This document shows positions 61,232-64,000 of a stretch of 64,000 bases of DNA, piece after piece. The notes beneath the pieces were generated by a model, which was not told the origin of the DNA, made no database searches, and worked only from the letters and a program-made list of their open reading frames with translations. Source of the DNA: Lunularia cruciata (Eukaryota; Streptophyta; Marchantiopsida; Lunulariales; Lunulariaceae). Numbering within the stretch: the first letter of the stretch is position 1; the number at the start of each line of letters is the position of its first letter. Location: positions 37,858,243 through 37,922,242 of the forward strand of contig OX419761.1 in assembly GCA_948567375.1 (NCBI GenBank), given 5' to 3'. Position numbers and translations under genes: made by a program.

Positions 61232-62060
61232 TTAACTATGCATATTTTAGGTAGCATGTGTTCATTGCTCTTAACTATGCATATTTTAGACAGCATGTGT
61301 TCATTGCTCGGTGGCTGGTGCAATCTATAGGAGAACAATCACATTAGGTGATGTTTATTCCAATACTCCCGCTGTGTGCAGACCGTACTATTTACATAAT
61401 TCTGATATCTTAAGTACGGTAGTGCAGATTTCTCATATAGACTCTATTGGGGCTTAGCCTCATGTTACTTTTTTTGTCTCCTTTGTAAGGCTTGATGGGG
61501 TCTTCCCATCCTTCATTTTCCTATGTGGTTGTCTTTTACTATCGTACAAATTAAGTAGTTCTGATATCTTAGGGGTACGGTCGTGCAGATTTCTCATATA
61601 GACTCTATTGGGGCTTAGCCTCATGTTACTTTTTTTGTCTCCCTTGCACGGCTTGATGGGGTCTTCCATCCTTCATTTTTCCTGCACGGTTGCCTTTTAC
61701 TATCGCACAAATTACATAGTTCTGATATCTTAGGTACGGTAGTGCAGATTTCTCATATAGACACTATTGGGGCTTAGCCTCATGTTACTTTTTTTGTCTC
61801 CCTTGTACGGGCTTGGGGCTTAGCCTCATGTTACTTTTTTTGTCTCCCTTGCACGGCTTGATGGGGTCTTCCATCCTTCATTTTTCCTGCACGGTTGCCT
61901 TTTACTATCGCACAAATTACATAGTTTTGATATCTTAGGTACGGTAGTGCAGATTTCTCATATAGACACTATTGGGGCTTAGCCTCATGTTACTTTTTTT
62001 TCCTCCCTTGTACGGGCTTGATGGGGTCTTCCCATCCTTCATTTTTACTACGCGGTTGCC
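61232..62060 (+). mobile_element. Retroelement fragment F: tandem multimer of the 3' end
   Basis: It starts with a 39-bp in-frame duplication (61232-61270 and 61271-61309) inside the end of the coding region. Then the 3' UTR unit (TCTGATATCTTA...GGGGCTTAGCCTCATGTTAC...TTGATGGGGTCTTCC...GGTTGCC) is repeated from about 61401, 61560, 61721 and 61926. The period is about 160 bp, and one extra 45-bp partial copy is inserted near 61815. Copies are very similar to each other (TAGCCTC instead of TAGCCCC in all), so the amplification is younger than the insertion. Confidence 0.85.
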
Positions 62061-63875
62061 TTTTACTATCGCACAATAATTTGTAGGATTTGCTTACATA
62101 GCAGTTCATATCTTCACATACAACTTTTGACCGTTTCCTTCTCTAACTCGATATTCATCTGGGTAATACTTGTCATAATAGAATGATTTCCATTCCCTCT
62201 ACCTGCACTATACGAAGAGAAGACGCGAACAGCAAAGTTGAGAGAAAAGAGTCCAAAGTTGATTATTAAATTATCTTGACCTTAAAATTGGCCATTGGAA
62301 ATTATTATTCGGTTCCCATTTAGGCAATTACGGTCATACATATATGACAATGAAGTTTTAATATCTATATTTTACAAATAATAACTTTATTATAAAACAT
62401 GTAGGATAAGGATGAGGGGCTTAGTTATTTCTAGTGTCCCAATATCTCCTCGTTTCTCTCGCTTGGATAGTAAGAAAGAAGAAACACCGTGAAAAATTAC
62501 TTTATAGTGAGTAAAACAGAATCGCGTATGAAGAAATTTGAAAATTAATATTAGAATATTTTGTGCAAGTATATACTATCAACTAACGACCTTGTAACTG
62601 AATGAAAGTTATTTTATATTACTTCTGATATACTATTAGTCATGCGGACTATGAAGATTACCCATGCTTAGAGATTTAATTTTCTTGCATTCATCCTAAG
62701 GTTATAACAACTAAAACACCTCAACTCTTGACCTCTTACATTCCATCTTTGTAAATTTCCATGTTGTACATATAAAACTTAATAAGGTAATATGGGTTTT
62801 GTCTCCTATATGTTCTTAATCATCTGTAAATTAAACCTTGTATTAATTTATTTTCTTTCAGAATATCCTATAAACCCTCAATGACATACGGTGGCATTAT
62901 TTAGTCTCCATCTGATTAACAGTCATTTTCAAGTTCTGTAATTTGAGCCCAACCAAGGGTAAACATACAATATCAAAACGAGTAATTGATTTTACTATTT
63001 TCTGTGAAAGGAATTTATAAAACAGACTTAGAGTTTACCAAATAAATACCAAAAGTTGTAAATTGAAATCAAACTTTGAGTGATTTGGTTATTTAGATGT
63101 CCACATTCTGACAAGTCAATTCCAATAGCCACGAGATTTATCATTTAGAAATGTCCGCTGTCCGTAGAGCAGAAAGGTAGAAAGAAAAGGAAAGGTGAAA
63201 ACGTGACCCGACCTGGCCGGCAACGTTACCGCAGGAGGCAGCAGATCTAACTGTGGTTAGGACAACCGACGAGTAGCAGGACGACGAAGAAGATTGTGGT
63301 TCATTCTTGAGCTTCCACCGTCCTCGATACTCGCATAGCGCCCGGCTGCTGATTATCTCTCCTCGTCGAACAGAGACATTTTTGGGAATTCGCTTTTATC
63401 TGCTCCAACTCGTCGAAGGTCGGTCTAGCGCAATCTTCTCCATGGATTTGTTTAGAATTAGGCGCAGTGATGGGGATTTTGTTGTTGGTGTGCTGATCGA
63501 TGTGATTGCTCTGCGATTTTGAGAGGCTGTGAGCGATCAATTTGACCGTGTCGGTCTAGACTCGGAGCAGAATGTGGTCTGGTGTGTTTGAACTCTTAAG
63601 ATCGGGCCGATCTTTTTCAGCAGGTGTTGCGTTGACTTCAGATGATTGACCATGTGGAGGAGTGGTGCATGTTGAGTCTGTTGTAGTGAAGACAGAGCGA
63701 TCCGCGTTATCTCTGTTTAGGTTTTTGTTCAGGTGGAATTGCAAGCTTTGATGGCGTGCTGTAAATTTATGTCCGGCGCTGTGGTTTTCCGATTGGAGTG
63801 CCTTGACTAACATGTAGGGTTGCTAGTGAGGTTTTTATTCTTGACAATGGTTTGATCTTGTGTTCTGATGCGCAG
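62061..63875. other. AT-rich spacer, then promoter, 5' UTR and 5' UTR intron of OST4
   Basis: AT-rich spacer runs to about 63150. A GC-richer stretch from about 63180 probably holds the promoter and first exon(s) of OST4. The coding ATG directly follows the acceptor GCGCAG at 63870-63875, so at least one intron lies in the 5' UTR. A candidate donor is AAG|GTCGGT near 63418. Other open frames here look like chance. Confidence 0.5.
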
Positions 63876-63992
63876 ATGATTGATGATCAGGACCTCGGGT
63901 TTTTTGCGAACTTCTTGGGTATCTGCATTTTCGTGCTGGTAGTAGCATACCACTACGTGGTGGCAGACCCTAAATTTGACACTCCTCAATGA
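63876..63992 (+). CDS. OST4: OST4, small subunit of the ER oligosaccharyltransferase
   Basis: This 38-codon gene encodes a polar start ([16 protein letters not shown]), one transmembrane helix ([13 protein letters not shown]) and a short tail ADPKFDTPQ before TGA. It nearly matches the plant OST4 proteins I know, which are about 35-40 residues. OST4 is a single-span ER membrane subunit that stabilises the oligosaccharyltransferase, which transfers glycans to Asn of nascent proteins. The coding part is one exon right after a splice acceptor, with the ATG being the first codon of the exon. The transcript's 3' end lies beyond the window. Confidence 0.92.
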   Translation: MIDDQDLGFFANFLGICIFVLVVAYHYVVADPKFDTPQ

Positions 63993-64000
63993 TAATAGCT

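Noticed and set aside
1..64000. CRISPR array, prokaryotic operon or phage module
   Set aside because: The window is plant nuclear DNA with spliceosomal introns; none of the repeats has the spacing of a CRISPR array.

Overview
This 64 kb window is nuclear DNA of a land plant. Genes are split into many small exons with GT-AG introns of about 90-400 bp. They encode plant-type proteins: a plastid-targeted lipoxygenase, the plant cyclophilin CYP23 and an OST4 microprotein. The rest is AT-rich or repeat-filled spacer. The lipoxygenase and the non-LTR retroelement family remind me of a bryophyte, perhaps a Marchantia-like liverwort. That placement is inference, not proof.

Layout. Left end: the 3' half of a multi-exon gene for a helical protein with one C-terminal membrane segment (164-2059), then a small NOL7-like nucleolar gene (3567-5294). 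From 6.9 to 25.3 kb the window is a graveyard of one non-LTR retrotransposon family whose C-terminus carries a zinc knuckle and a restriction-like-endonuclease-type domain. It holds four larger copies (A minus, B plus, C minus, D plus), several 3' scraps and an AT-decayed relic at 11.2 kb. A 400-bp fold-back element lies at 15.65 kb, and a cluster of E2F-like palindromic motifs at 15.15 kb.

From 27.6 to 32.2 kb there is a complete nine-exon gene (881 aa) of a conserved plant membrane protein of unknown function. A complete eight-exon CYP23 cyclophilin follows at 34.16-36.74 kb. The stretch 37.7-46.7 kb is a degenerate array of 0.55-0.9 kb repeat units on a pyrimidine-rich strand. Each unit starts with a head hairpin and ends with a tail hairpin, and most stems stay paired while loops vary. 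This is the least explained structure in the window. After AT-rich, gene-poor DNA comes a complete nine-exon plastid lipoxygenase (55.78-60.69 kb, 948 aa, all five iron ligands present). Next is a tandem multimer of the retroelement 3' end (61.2-62.06 kb). At the right edge is a 38-codon OST4 gene whose coding part is one exon.

The genes are unrelated housekeeping or metabolic genes with separate roles: nucleolar ribosome biogenesis, secretory-pathway folding, ER N-glycosylation and plastid oxylipin synthesis. There is no operon-like or cluster logic. The retroelement copies carry premature stops mostly explained by C-to-T change at CAG (CHG) and CG sites, as expected from long-term cytosine methylation. 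All exon models, percentages and family calls were made by eye; no search was run.
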